Part shown: one piece after another, positions 7,769-16,230 of the stretch | Numbering within the stretch: position 1 is the first letter of the stretch | Layout of the letters: each line of letters opens with the position of its first letter | NCBI GenBank assembly: GCA_902786855.1 | Contig: CADAEH010000002.1 | Span: forward strand, 62,001 to 126,000 | From: an uncultured Eubacteriales bacterium | Lineage (GTDB): Bacteria; Bacillota; Clostridia; Peptostreptococcales; Anaerovoracaceae | Reading direction: 5' to 3' | DNA: 64,000 nucleotides | Translations under genes and position numbers: made by a program | Notes under the pieces: model-generated | The model's input: the letters and a program-made list of their open reading frames with translations, nothing else | The model's database searches: none | What the model was told of the DNA's origin: nothing

Positions 7769-9029
7769 CTGCCGTTATCGCATATCTGACCCCTGTGTAA
7801 TATTCCATAAGATTGAAGTCTCTGTAATATCTGAATTTCATATTGATCTGGACTATGTCCATCAGCCTGAGGAGCCTTATATTTTTGTTCAGACACATTA
7901 TCATGATCATCAGATGTTCATCATAGCTCAGTCCTTCGGTCAGGACTTCAGCTACCTTTCCGGCTCCGGGTAAATTATTGAGTTCCTCTCTGTTTTCATC
8001 GAGAAGCTGCCTTGATTCTTCATCCAGTTCTTTACGGACCTTATTGCTATCCAGCACTGATAAAAGATCCGTCTGCCATTGATCAGATGTTTTTATCACA
8101 GGAACCCTTCCGTTACTGTACAGGGTCTTAAGATCCTCTTCTGTTTCCAATGCAGCCCAGGCTTCTGCAATCAGGACCTGTGTTGCTGCTCCGAGCGGTC
8201 CGGGTGTTATAAGTTCTGCAGCTGTTGATATGAGCTCGACCTTAGTGCTGTCCTTATAAAGTGAGACAAGATTGAGCGTATTTCTCATCAGGAAAATCCT
8301 TCTTCTGCATGCTGTATAATTGACTTCGTCATCGGGACTGCCTCTTATTACATATTCAAGCTCATTATTCAGATAATGCGGTTTGTCATCAGCAACTGTT
8401 ACGCAGCTTGAAAAATATTTCCAAATGAATGCGGCTTCTGTTCCGGCCGATGCAGCAGCACTCCTTACACCCTCTTCATCTCTGAGAGATCTGGCACGTT
8501 CTGTGAGTAAATCACCACTTACAGTGCCTCTTATCCCTCCCGACGGGAGAGTGTCAAGGACGACAGTATTCCCTATACTACGGCCTTCAGGAGATTCGCC
8601 AGGTTCTGTTTCGGCATCTGTTTGCCTCGCTTTTCTGCTGTCTCCTGAAAAAAAGCTCTCTGCAGCAGAGGCGGCAAAGCCCTTTTTGAGTGCTGTGCTG
8701 AAATTGGCAGGATCTCCAAGCTCATAGCCTGTCAGATCGGAAGCGGTACTTCCTATTCTTATGTTGAGCTTGCCTGCAGCTGAATAATCAAGATATGAAT
8801 CTATTTTTTTGTTTACCTCAGCTTCATTTCCCCAGAAAGCCATCAGACAATAATCATCCAGCAGGTGTTTGTCATATTCAGACAGGATAGCTTTTGTCCA
8901 TACCCGTCCGAAAGCCTGACATTCGCTCATTACCGTAAGCTTTCTCGAAACTCCTATACTGCCTGCTATGCATATAGCAAATGTAACAAAAGCCATTGCC
9001 AGAAACACAGTGGACGAGCCCCTCTTCAT
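7731..9029 (-). CDS. TadG-like protein (DUF5702-like)
   Basis: A protein of about 432 residues starting MKRGSSTVFLAMAFVTF, with one N-terminal membrane segment whose Gly before the hydrophobic stretch resembles a Tad-type signal. A large extracytoplasmic domain follows (LLDDYCLMAFWGNEAEVNKK near the start). This layout matches the DUF5702/TadG-like proteins of Firmicute Tad loci, thought to help pilus assembly at the envelope. The ATG at 9027-9029 is chosen because AAAGGA lies just upstream; the frame is open to 9068. It lies between two TadE-like genes in the pilus operon. Confidence 0.7.
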   Translation of the reverse strand: MKRGSSTVFLAMAFVTFAICIAGSIGVSRKLTVMSECQAFGRVWTKAILSEYDKHLLDDYCLMAFWGNEAEVNKKIDSYLDYSAAGKLNIRIGSTASDLTGYELGDPANFSTALKKGFAASAAESFFSGDSRKARQTDAETEPGESPEGRSIGNTVVLDTLPSGGIRGTVSGDLLTERARSLRDEEGVRSAAASAGTEAAFIWKYFSSCVTVADDKPHYLNNELEYVIRGSPDDEVNYTACRRRIFLMRNTLNLVSLYKDSTKVELISTAAELITPGPLGAATQVLIAEAWAALETEEDLKTLYSNGRVPVIKTSDQWQTDLLSVLDSNKVRKELDEESRQLLDENREELNNLPGAGKVAEVLTEGLSYDEHLMIMIMCLNKNIRLLRLMDIVQINMKFRYYRDFNLMEYYTGVRYAITADGRNYVFEDSYR

Positions 9030-9051
9030 CCGGATTTCCTTTGTTTGAAAC

Positions 9052-9441
9052 TTATTCAAAGGCCCCACCTGCTCTCACCATAAAGTCCTCATTGATCATA
9101 TATGTCCTCGTTCTGATGACCTTGGTCAGATCCTTCTTAAGCAGCCCTCCCTTTAACATTTTTACTTCCGTCTCACTGCTGTATCTTCTGAGCCCGGAAC
9201 CTTTATAGCTGTCCCAGGCTTCAAGTGCAGACATATGTTCACTTATACCTGTGCTCAGTATTTCCAGATAGAAAGTAAACAGTCTAAGCAGCAGCATTGC
9301 TGTCAGTATCAGGACCGGAACACAGATCGCGGCCTCAACCATCTCCGAGCCCCTTTTGTTGAGGACTTTTTTCTCCAAGCTGCCAGGCAGCCTGCTTCTT
9401 AAGCGTCTGCAGCAGGACAAGTGTAATGATCTGATATACAT
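9052..9441 (-). CDS. tadE: TadE-like pseudopilin
   Basis: About 129 residues. A basic N-terminus (SLHLSCCRRLRSRLPGSLEK) leads to a class III type signal KRGSEMVEAAICVPVLIL and one membrane segment, then a short extracytoplasmic part. The Gly followed by Glu at +4 or +5 and the long hydrophobic stretch are typical for TadE/TadF pseudopilins, which are processed by the prepilin peptidase and needed for Flp pilus biogenesis. AAGGAG at 9449-9454 supports the ATG at 9439-9441. No prepilin peptidase gene is seen in the window. Confidence 0.75.
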   Translation of the reverse strand: MYIRSLHLSCCRRLRSRLPGSLEKKVLNKRGSEMVEAAICVPVLILTAMLLLRLFTFYLEILSTGISEHMSALEAWDSYKGSGLRRYSSETEVKMLKGGLLKKDLTKVIRTRTYMINEDFMVRAGGAFE

Positions 9442-9494
9442 CTTCCATCTCCTTACCTCTCGTTTCTTAAGAAATTTTCTGATAGTTAATACCA

Positions 9495-9680
9495 TCAGAA
9501 ATTGGCCGCATCCAGATTTCCAAATACGCGATTGACAAAATCAGTAACAGATGACTTGAAAATGATACCGACAACCACTGCGATCGCAATAAGTATTGCG
9601 ACCTGGACCATTTCCATGCCTTTTTTGTTTCGAAGCGCCATATTCAGCTTCAGCAGTGACTGATTTACCTTGTTAAACAT
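9495..9680 (-). CDS. flp: Flp-type type IVb major pilin
   Basis: A 61-residue protein: a basic leader ending in KKG, then MEMVQVAILIAIAVVVGI, a hydrophobic stretch with Glu near the start, and a short polar tail ending VFGNLDAANF. Length and layout fit Flp/type IVb prepilins, cleaved after the Gly and polymerised into the Tad pilus. A strong AAAGGAGGG precedes the start, fitting high expression. It lies directly after tadC in the pilus operon, and its size is typical for the main pilin. Confidence 0.85.
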   Translation of the reverse strand: MFNKVNQSLLKLNMALRNKKGMEMVQVAILIAIAVVVGIIFKSSVTDFVNRVFGNLDAANF

Positions 9681-9710
9681 GATTCCCTCCTTTTCTTTTC
9701 TGCTCCGGTG

Positions 9711-10724
9711 CTACATATTGAGCATAGCCGGAGCTACAGTGATAACTATCAGCAATATGAGCAGCAATGCCAGTGGCCATGACATTTTAGTGTCTATCAT
9801 GCGGCCGCTCTCTCTGGCGACTATCTGCCTGTCATCCCACAGATATTTGCTCTCTCTGCTCAGGCTTTCTATAACATCACTTCCCCGTCTCTCATTTTCT
9901 GTGAGGATCGTTGCTATCCTTACCAGTTCCTTTACATTGTGCTTCGCAGCATATGAGTTGATAAGTGATGCTGTGCTTATCCTGTGGTCTTTGTTTTCTT
10001 CGCATATCTCGGTCAATTCTCTTTCAAATACCGACATATTCTCTCTTCCGTACTCCATATAGCTTTCGCATATTCTCTCAAATGCGTCACTCAGTATCAT
10101 TCCTGCATTCATCATAAGAAACAGCTGATTGCAGAATCTCGGAAGTCCTCTCATGATTTCTCTTCTGGCTTTCGACTCACCGTCTGAATCGGCATCCAGT
10201 CCGGACTTGATAATGACTGAAACCAATGCGATGTAGATAAAAGGGATCAGTATCAGGCCACTGCGATCTTCCTGCTTTCTTGCTTTCCATGTCACCTGTG
10301 TGCCATCTGACAGCCTGCCCGGAAGGTCTATACTTTCTCCCTCAGAGAATTCTATTTCAGTAAGCATTCTGTCTATCTCTCCATCTATTTCAGCTTCCCG
10401 GTTCTCCTTTTGTTCACCCGGGACAGGATCACCACGGCCCACATCTTCAGAAGCTCTCAGTGTTATCGTCACATCTTTTCTGATCTGTTTTCCACCGTCA
10501 TTTATAAACAATGTTACGTCATATCTTTCCTGTGAGGATACGGAATGCCTATGTATCCCGGTCACATTCCCCCCGTTATCCGTCACAAGGCGACCTTGCT
10601 CTTCAGGTCCTTTTACTGTCAGCACAAGTATGATGAGTGCAGCGGCAAATGTGACTGCATACAGGCGTTTAGTTATTACAGGGTCTTTGATTATCCTTCT
10701 GAATGCTTTTACTGCTCTATCCAT
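9711..10724 (-). CDS. tadC: TadC-like inner membrane platform protein (T2SSF)
   Basis: A 337-residue membrane protein with N-terminal (about 19-37) and C-terminal hydrophobic segments and the GspF/TadC core (GLPRFCNQLFLMMNAGMILSD, then LTENERRGSDVIESL). In Tad systems TadB and TadC form the membrane platform on which the TadA ATPase works. It has an unusually long region between the first membrane segment and the core (about residues 38-150), rich in charged residues. It abuts tadB with no gap, so the two are probably translated together. Confidence 0.85.
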   Translation of the reverse strand: MDRAVKAFRRIIKDPVITKRLYAVTFAAALIILVLTVKGPEEQGRLVTDNGGNVTGIHRHSVSSQERYDVTLFINDGGKQIRKDVTITLRASEDVGRGDPVPGEQKENREAEIDGEIDRMLTEIEFSEGESIDLPGRLSDGTQVTWKARKQEDRSGLILIPFIYIALVSVIIKSGLDADSDGESKARREIMRGLPRFCNQLFLMMNAGMILSDAFERICESYMEYGRENMSVFERELTEICEENKDHRISTASLINSYAAKHNVKELVRIATILTENERRGSDVIESLSRESKYLWDDRQIVARESGRMIDTKMSWPLALLLILLIVITVAPAMLNM

Positions 10725-11468
10725 CTATATCTCTATCCTTACTATTTTCTGTATCATTGAATAGATCCCTACCGCACCGACTACTACTGTTGTCATAATG
10801 ATCCTGCCGGCAACAGTCTCATACAGAGGCGATATGTAGTCGGGAGCAAAAATATTGAGAAAAAGGATCACCGCAACAGGCATCAGGAATATGATCATGC
10901 CTTCATTTTGCTTCCTCTTAACCAGCTCCTGCACTTCTCTTTCTATGGTCATTTTGTCGATGATCACGCTTGCAGCTTTGCTGAGCGCTATGATAAGACT
11001 TGCGCCTGTAGACTTGCATATGGAGTAAATAGTGACAAAGTCGTATACATCCTCGATTCCGCTTGATAGAGCCAGATCCATAAGTACTGTTACATCGTTT
11101 TCACCTCCTATTTCCATGCGTTCAAATGCTTTATCGAGTTCTCCCGCAAGTATCGAATCGTTGCCATGAATACTTCTGAGAGATGGTATGGATTCAGCTA
11201 TTGCATCTTTCATTGATCTGCCGGCACCAATCGCTGTAGAGGCCATGAAAAGAAAATCTTTGAACTCATCCATATACCTTTGTCTTCTTCTGTCTGCCAG
11301 TACAGTCTGTGCCATGTTCCTTAATCTTGGCGCAAGTGGAATTATTACTAAACCGAACACCAGATTTCGATACATCAGATAAGACACCAACAGTCCTGCC
11401 AAAACGATGCCTGATACAAAAATTATGTTTTCTGATCTGTTGAACCGGTAAATTCTAAGGTCTGTCAT
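10725..11468 (-). CDS. tadB: TadB-like inner membrane platform protein (T2SSF)
   Basis: A 247-residue protein. N-terminal membrane segments (about 18-55) are followed by the T2SSF core (FKDFLFMASTAIGAGRSMKD, GDVYDFV-type helices) and two C-terminal membrane segments (about 194-210 and 222-240). TadB partners TadC in the Flp pilus platform. The start overlaps the end of tadA by 14 nt, typical of translational coupling. It is somewhat shorter than many TadB proteins but the core is complete. Confidence 0.85.
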   Translation of the reverse strand: MTDLRIYRFNRSENIIFVSGIVLAGLLVSYLMYRNLVFGLVIIPLAPRLRNMAQTVLADRRRQRYMDEFKDFLFMASTAIGAGRSMKDAIAESIPSLRSIHGNDSILAGELDKAFERMEIGGENDVTVLMDLALSSGIEDVYDFVTIYSICKSTGASLIIALSKAASVIIDKMTIEREVQELVKRKQNEGMIIFLMPVAVILFLNIFAPDYISPLYETVAGRIIMTTVVVGAVGIYSMIQKIVRIEI

Positions 11469-12705
11469 TCATCCTGTCTCCATATCCTGCTCTTATCAGT
11501 CTTTCTCTGTCATCAAGTCCGTTTCCGGTGTTCACCAGAATTCCATTGTTATCAGTTCGATACATGTAGCTGATAATATAATCCGTTCCGTCAAACCCGA
11601 TCATTTCCGCTACCTCACATACTCTGCGCTTTCCATCTGCATCCCTTCTGAGATGCACGAATATATCAACAGCATTCGCTATCTGGTTTCTGACTGAAGG
11701 AACACTTACCTGAGAGTCAGTAATATACATGGTCTCCAGTCTGTTCAGCATGCCCTTTATCGAGTTGCCGTGACCAGTGCTCATACTCCCGTCATGGCCG
11801 GTGTTCATCGCCTGCACCATGTCCACAACTTCACGCCCGCGAACCTCTCCTACAATGATCCTGTCCGGTCTCATTCTGAGACTGGTCCTTATGAGTCTTT
11901 CCATGGTTACTTCTCCTTTGCCCACAGAATTCGCTGCTCTGCATTCAAGGTGCACTTTGTTCTCAAGATGTGTGATCTGGAGTTCAGCTGAATCCTCTAT
12001 GATGATCACTCTCTCCCGCGAGTCGATTGAAGCTGTAAGAGCATTCAGAAATGTCGTTTTACCGGAAGATGTCCCCCCGCTGATAAAAATGTTATAGCCA
12101 CTCCTTACCAACGCTCTCAGGTCATCAGCGCATTCCTGCGTGATGCTTCCGTAAGAGATCAGATCTTCCATTTCTATTTCTTTCTCTCTGAATTTTCTGA
12201 TCGTCAGTATCGGTCCATTCAGTGCGACTGCACGAAGCACTCCGTTGACCCTGTATCCTGAAGGAAGCCTTGCATCCACGATTGGATTTGCTTCGTTTAT
12301 TTCCCTGTGAACATCCGATGCGAACATCCTTATTATGTCTTCAAGCTCTTCACACGAAGTAAAGGAATCATCCTTCTGAATGAGCTGTCTGTTCTGTTCT
12401 ACGAATATCATGTCAGGCCCATTGACCATGATCTCGTTGACTGATGGATCTTCGAGCAGACTTTTGAGTAACCCATATCTGTCTGACACTCGGTCATAAA
12501 CTGCTGAAATGATGATCCTCATTTCATATATTTCTGCATATGATGCCAGTTCTGATGCAAAGAATACGTCCTCCGTCCGGGTTTTGATCTTGTCCGCATC
12601 CGGAGCTTCTGATGATTCTGTGATCCATCTTCTGATGTCTTTTACCATTTCATCAATTTCTATGTGATATTTAAGGATCGTTTCACGTCTGAGCAGATTC
12701 TCCAT
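11455..12705 (-). CDS. tadA: TadA/CpaF secretion ATPase
   Basis: A 416-residue member of the type II/IV secretion ATPase superfamily. The N-terminal domain (LLEDPSVNEIMVNGPDMIFVEQ) is the CpaF hallmark. Walker A is FISGGTSSGKTTFLNAL. The Asp box (RVIIIEDSAELQI), Walker B-like region (MRPDRIIVGEVRGREVVDM) and His box (MNTGHDGSMSTGHGNS) are all intact. It powers Flp pilus assembly from the cytoplasmic face. It overlaps both tadZ-like and tadB genes by a few codons, which places it in one operon. Confidence 0.95.
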   Translation of the reverse strand: MENLLRRETILKYHIEIDEMVKDIRRWITESSEAPDADKIKTRTEDVFFASELASYAEIYEMRIIISAVYDRVSDRYGLLKSLLEDPSVNEIMVNGPDMIFVEQNRQLIQKDDSFTSCEELEDIIRMFASDVHREINEANPIVDARLPSGYRVNGVLRAVALNGPILTIRKFREKEIEMEDLISYGSITQECADDLRALVRSGYNIFISGGTSSGKTTFLNALTASIDSRERVIIIEDSAELQITHLENKVHLECRAANSVGKGEVTMERLIRTSLRMRPDRIIVGEVRGREVVDMVQAMNTGHDGSMSTGHGNSIKGMLNRLETMYITDSQVSVPSVRNQIANAVDIFVHLRRDADGKRRVCEVAEMIGFDGTDYIISYMYRTDNNGILVNTGNGLDDRERLIRAGYGDRMNDRP

Positions 12706-13600
12706 CTCTGTAGATCCCCCTTACAAAGTCGTCAACAGCAATTGCCTCGTCTTTTGCATCTGATGATTCTATACGTCTTGTTCTTTCTGACTGCTTTTTT
12801 CCTATGTACCCTTCAAGTGGCCCGATTCGTCTTCCGTTTCCGAAAAAGAGTATGTCGTTAGAGCTATTTATCAGCTGTACATTAACTTTGCTGAAACAGG
12901 TTCCGACATCGAGTATCACAGTATCGAAGTGTTTTCCTACACTGTTTATCAGGTTGCTCAGGTACCTGTGGTCAAGCTCTGCTATAGGATTGATACCTTC
13001 AGGCAGCATCAGGTAACTGATGCCATAGCTGTCAGTAACAGTAAAACAGTCAGATGAATAGTCTTTCTTCTCATCTATCATGTACATAAGGCGCCTGAAT
13101 GCTCCTGTATCATCGGACATGATCCTGTGATGATCATTAACATATCCCAGAGGGATCACTATAACTGAGCCGCCATGTATGTATAGGATCTGTGCTGCAA
13201 GGGCACGGCATCTTTCAGAACACATCTGGTCCGATTCGCTTATTACGGCTATGACTTTCGTTGACAGGCTTAATGATCCTTTATCACCTGACCACTCTGA
13301 GTGGACTGCAGAGATCTCAGCAAGTATTTTGGAAATACTGCTGTATTTGAATAAAATATGCAGATCTTTATCTTCTCCGCTTGTCACAGGCAATGGTGAA
13401 AGAAAAACAGTCCGTCTTCTTAGCTTTATCAAAGAGCTCTCATCGATATCTGATGGCGAAATATCAGTGAGTATCACTGATTCCCGGTCCACGCCTCCGT
13501 TGCCGGCAACCTCTACAAAGATGTCCCGTCCTGTCTCAGACAGCATTTCCGCTATGGCATCCCGGTATTCGATATCTCTCATCATGATCCCAACTCTCAA
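12683..13600 (-). CDS. tadZ: TadZ/CpaE-like protein with degenerate Walker A
   Basis: A 305-residue protein at the head of the tad operon. The N-terminal part looks like a receiver-type domain (MRVGIMMRDIEYRDAIAEML) and the rest like the MinD/ParA fold of CpaE/TadZ: a beta strand VIAVISES at the P-loop position and FDTVILDVGTCFSK at Walker B. The nucleotide-binding KGGxGKT signature is replaced by ESDQMCSERC, so it probably does not hydrolyse ATP. TadZ proteins localise the Tad machine in the cell, and some archetypes are known to be atypical ATPases. Assignment rests on position and weak fold cues. Its end overlaps tadA. Confidence 0.65.
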   Translation of the reverse strand: MRVGIMMRDIEYRDAIAEMLSETGRDIFVEVAGNGGVDRESVILTDISPSDIDESSLIKLRRRTVFLSPLPVTSGEDKDLHILFKYSSISKILAEISAVHSEWSGDKGSLSLSTKVIAVISESDQMCSERCRALAAQILYIHGGSVIVIPLGYVNDHHRIMSDDTGAFRRLMYMIDEKKDYSSDCFTVTDSYGISYLMLPEGINPIAELDHRYLSNLINSVGKHFDTVILDVGTCFSKVNVQLINSSNDILFFGNGRRIGPLEGYIGKKQSERTRRIESSDAKDEAIAVDDFVRGIYRDGESAQT

Positions 13601-13670
13601 TTTCTGTTTCCTCCCGTATGCGAACTATACCTCTTTCCTTTCTTCGATTCAGTACAGATTTCGGCATCAT

Positions 13671-13705
13671 AAAAACACCGGAAATCATTGATTGTCCGGT
13701 GTTTT
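13671..13705 (-). terminator. Rho-independent terminator between hflX and the tad operon
   Basis: A 9-bp perfect stem (13674-13682 with 13695-13703), with A-run on the left and T-run on the right, so it can work in both directions. It closes the hflX transcript, which is read leftwards. The tad promoter must then lie between it and 13600; I see no clear one. Confidence 0.85.
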
Positions 13706-13752
13706 ATATGATGTTTGGCGTTTGTCCTTTTGTTTACCCTCACAAAGTGAAG

Positions 13753-14997
13753 TTATTTGTACAGTCTGTTAGCTATAGCTGCAGGCACATATGCTGTGAT
13801 GTGTGTACCTTCTGCCTCAAATTCCTCGCTGAGCAGCTGTCCGTATTGCCTTATTTCTGCTATCACTGCTGCATCTCTGTATGGGATGACCATGTCGATA
13901 TATGTTCTGTTCTTTTTAAGTATCTCACCAAGGGCTAGGTAAAACGCCTCTATCCCTTCACCTGTTTTAGCTGAGATCCTGACCGATGCGTCAGCATCAA
14001 AGTCCCTGAACGATGCGCCCGGATCGGTCAGATCACACTTATTCCACAGAGTGATCACAGGCTTGCCGGTTATATTGAGTTCTCTCAGCGTATCGTTCAC
14101 AACCTGCCTGTGCAGATCTGACTGCTCATCTGATGCATCTACTACGTGTATTATCACATCTGCATATCCGGCTTCCTCAAGTGTTGAGCGAAAAGCATCT
14201 ATCAGATTGTGAGGAAGCTTATTTATAAAACCGACAGTATCAGTAAAAAGCACCTTCTGTCCGTCAGGCAGTACGGCTGCTCTTGTAGTCGGATCCAAAG
14301 TTGCAAAAAGCTTGTCCTCTGATAAAACATCTGATCCTGTGAGCCTGTTAAGCAGAGTGGATTTGCCTGCATTAGTATAGCCCACTATCGCAGCAACCGG
14401 CACAGGATTGACTGATCTTTTCCTTCGGGCCGTATCACGTGAGCGTTTCATAGAATCGATATCATCTGAGAGGATGCTTATCCTTTTCTGGATCACTCTC
14501 CTGTCAGTTTCAAGCCTCGTCTCCCCCGGTCCTCTGGTTCCTATTCCGGCACCAAGCCGCGACAAGGCTTCCCCCATGCCTCGCAGTCTTGAATATCGGT
14601 ATCTTAGCTGCGCGATCTCGACCTGAAGTTTTCCTTCGCGTGTGCCTGCGTGTGCAGCAAAAATATCCAGTATAAGCATTGTACGATCAAGGACCTTGCA
14701 ATCTGTAAGCTCTGACAGGTTCCTGAGCTGTGACGGGGAAAGTTCGTCATCGCAGATAATGCCATCTGCTTCGTACATCTCTATCATTTCCCGAATCTCA
14801 GATGCCTTTCCCCTGCCTATATATGTGCTTCGGTCAGGCCGCTGCAGTCTTTGCACTACATGGCACACAGTCTCACCACCTGCAGTGTCAAGAAGATCCG
14901 ACAGCTCATCAAGAGATGCCCAGGCTTTCTCCTCGTCAGGTGCCGCGGCTACAAGTATATATCTTTCTGCTCTTTCTATTCTTTCTATATCTTCCAT
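13753..14997 (-). CDS. hflX: GTPase HflX
   Basis: A 414-residue protein with the HflX N-terminal domain (CHVVQRLQRPDRSTYIGRGK, then DELSPSQLRNL) and the glycine-rich linker GAGIGTRGPGETRLETDRR. The TRAFAC GTPase motifs are G1 GYTNAGKS, G3 DTVGF and G4 NKCD. HflX binds ribosomes and splits stalled or damaged 70S particles, notably under heat or antibiotic stress. Length and motifs are complete. It is monocistronic, divergent from the DUF3810-like gene, and ends at the terminator at 13671-13705. Confidence 0.96.
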   Translation of the reverse strand: MEDIERIERAERYILVAAAPDEEKAWASLDELSDLLDTAGGETVCHVVQRLQRPDRSTYIGRGKASEIREMIEMYEADGIICDDELSPSQLRNLSELTDCKVLDRTMLILDIFAAHAGTREGKLQVEIAQLRYRYSRLRGMGEALSRLGAGIGTRGPGETRLETDRRVIQKRISILSDDIDSMKRSRDTARRKRSVNPVPVAAIVGYTNAGKSTLLNRLTGSDVLSEDKLFATLDPTTRAAVLPDGQKVLFTDTVGFINKLPHNLIDAFRSTLEEAGYADVIIHVVDASDEQSDLHRQVVNDTLRELNITGKPVITLWNKCDLTDPGASFRDFDADASVRISAKTGEGIEAFYLALGEILKKNRTYIDMVIPYRDAAVIAEIRQYGQLLSEEFEAEGTHITAYVPAAIANRLYK

Positions 14998-15060
14998 AAC
15001 AGCATAATATCATATCCATTGAAAATAGTCGCGTACTTGAATAACACAGCTTGTGGAATT

Positions 15061-16167
15061 ATGATTTATAACATGAAAGATAAAAATAGGAAAAACACAC
15101 ATGCAGCATATATAATATCTATCTTTTTTCTGATCTTCTCAGGACTGCTTTTGGCTGCCGCACGCAAGATCACGGGATTCGCTCCCTGGTATGCAACATG
15201 TATCTATCCTGTATTAGAGGGAAGTCTGGGAAGAATTTCCGGTATGCTTCCTTTTTCATTTTCAGAAATGTTATGTGCCTCACTCCCTGTGTTGCTTTCA
15301 ATCGATCTTGCAGTCTGCATTGTAAAAGCCTTGAAAGGTCATTTCCGTATGCTCACAGGCCTTCAGCATTTTTTAAAGCATCTCATATTGCTTGTTTCCG
15401 TGCTTGTATTCCTTTACTCAGCAAACTGCGGGGTCAACTATTACCGCGATCCGTTTATCAAGCCCCAGGACTATGCAGACACAGTATTCACTGAAGAAGA
15501 GCTTTCATCATTCTGTGAATATACAGCTTTACGTCTCAATGAATGTTATGATGTCTCCGGCGATGTGCCTGTTTATCCTGACAGCAAAGAACTTGCAGAT
15601 GCTGCCGTCGGATCGATGCATGACCTTTCGGCAGATCATCCTGCTCTTGCAGGCTTTTATCCGCGTCCGAAAATGCTTACATTTATGTCAGGGCTGTTTT
15701 CCAGTATGGGCGTGAGTGGAATTTATTCACCTTTCACTATAGAGGCAAACGTAAACGGTGAGATGACCGGTCTTGAAAAGCCTTTCACAGCATGTCATGA
15801 ATTGTCGCATCTCAAGGGTTATATGAATGAAGGTGAAGCAAACTATATAGGCTGGCTCGCATGTATAAGTTCAGATCATCCTGCTTTCAGGCGAAGCGGC
15901 TGGCTCATTGCATGGATCTATGCCGGGAGTTCACTCAGACGCACAGATCCCGACCGTTTTGCATCTATATATCAGAAACTACCTGCCGGAGCTATTTCGG
16001 AACTGAAAGAAAACAGCGAATTCTGGGCAGAACATGAGACAAAAGCATCAGAATTACAGGATAAGGTCAATGATACATATCTTAAGTCAAATGGCCAGCC
16101 CCATGGCATACAGACTTATGGAACTCTCACCACATTTATGCTGATGTGGCAGCGCAGTATACAGTGA
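15061..16167 (+). CDS. DUF3810-like membrane protein with zinc-metalloprotease motif
   Basis: About 368 residues. Three N-terminal membrane segments are followed by a domain with CHELSHLKGYMNEGEANYIG. HELSH matches the HExxH zinc site, and the downstream EGEAN could give the third, Glu ligand of a gluzincin. The sequence fits the DUF3810 family. The active site position relative to the membrane cannot be told without topology prediction. I set the start at the ATG at 15061 (a second at 15073) because the frame upstream to 14851 lies over the hflX start and is not protein-like. The substrate is unknown. It is a single gene ending at the bidirectional terminator at 16180-16212. Confidence 0.7.
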   Translation: MIYNMKDKNRKNTHAAYIISIFFLIFSGLLLAAARKITGFAPWYATCIYPVLEGSLGRISGMLPFSFSEMLCASLPVLLSIDLAVCIVKALKGHFRMLTGLQHFLKHLILLVSVLVFLYSANCGVNYYRDPFIKPQDYADTVFTEEELSSFCEYTALRLNECYDVSGDVPVYPDSKELADAAVGSMHDLSADHPALAGFYPRPKMLTFMSGLFSSMGVSGIYSPFTIEANVNGEMTGLEKPFTACHELSHLKGYMNEGEANYIGWLACISSDHPAFRRSGWLIAWIYAGSSLRRTDPDRFASIYQKLPAGAISELKENSEFWAEHETKASELQDKVNDTYLKSNGQPHGIQTYGTLTTFMLMWQRSIQ

Positions 16168-16179
16168 ACTATATTCTCT

Positions 16180-16212
16180 AAAAAAAACAGCGGCTTCAAA
16201 AGCCGCTGTTTC
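16180..16212. terminator. Bidirectional Rho-independent terminator
   Basis: A stem of about 12 bp (AAACAGCGGCTT with its complement, loop CAAA) is flanked by an A-run on the left and TTTCTT on the right. It serves the convergent DUF3810-like gene (plus) and the glucosaminidase gene (minus). Confidence 0.9.
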
Positions 16213-16230
16213 TTCATGTCATAATAATGA

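Noticed and set aside
14851-15060. 70-residue N-terminal extension of the DUF3810-like protein
   Set aside because: It overlaps the hflX start on the other strand and is not protein-like; membrane segments begin after the ATG at 15061.
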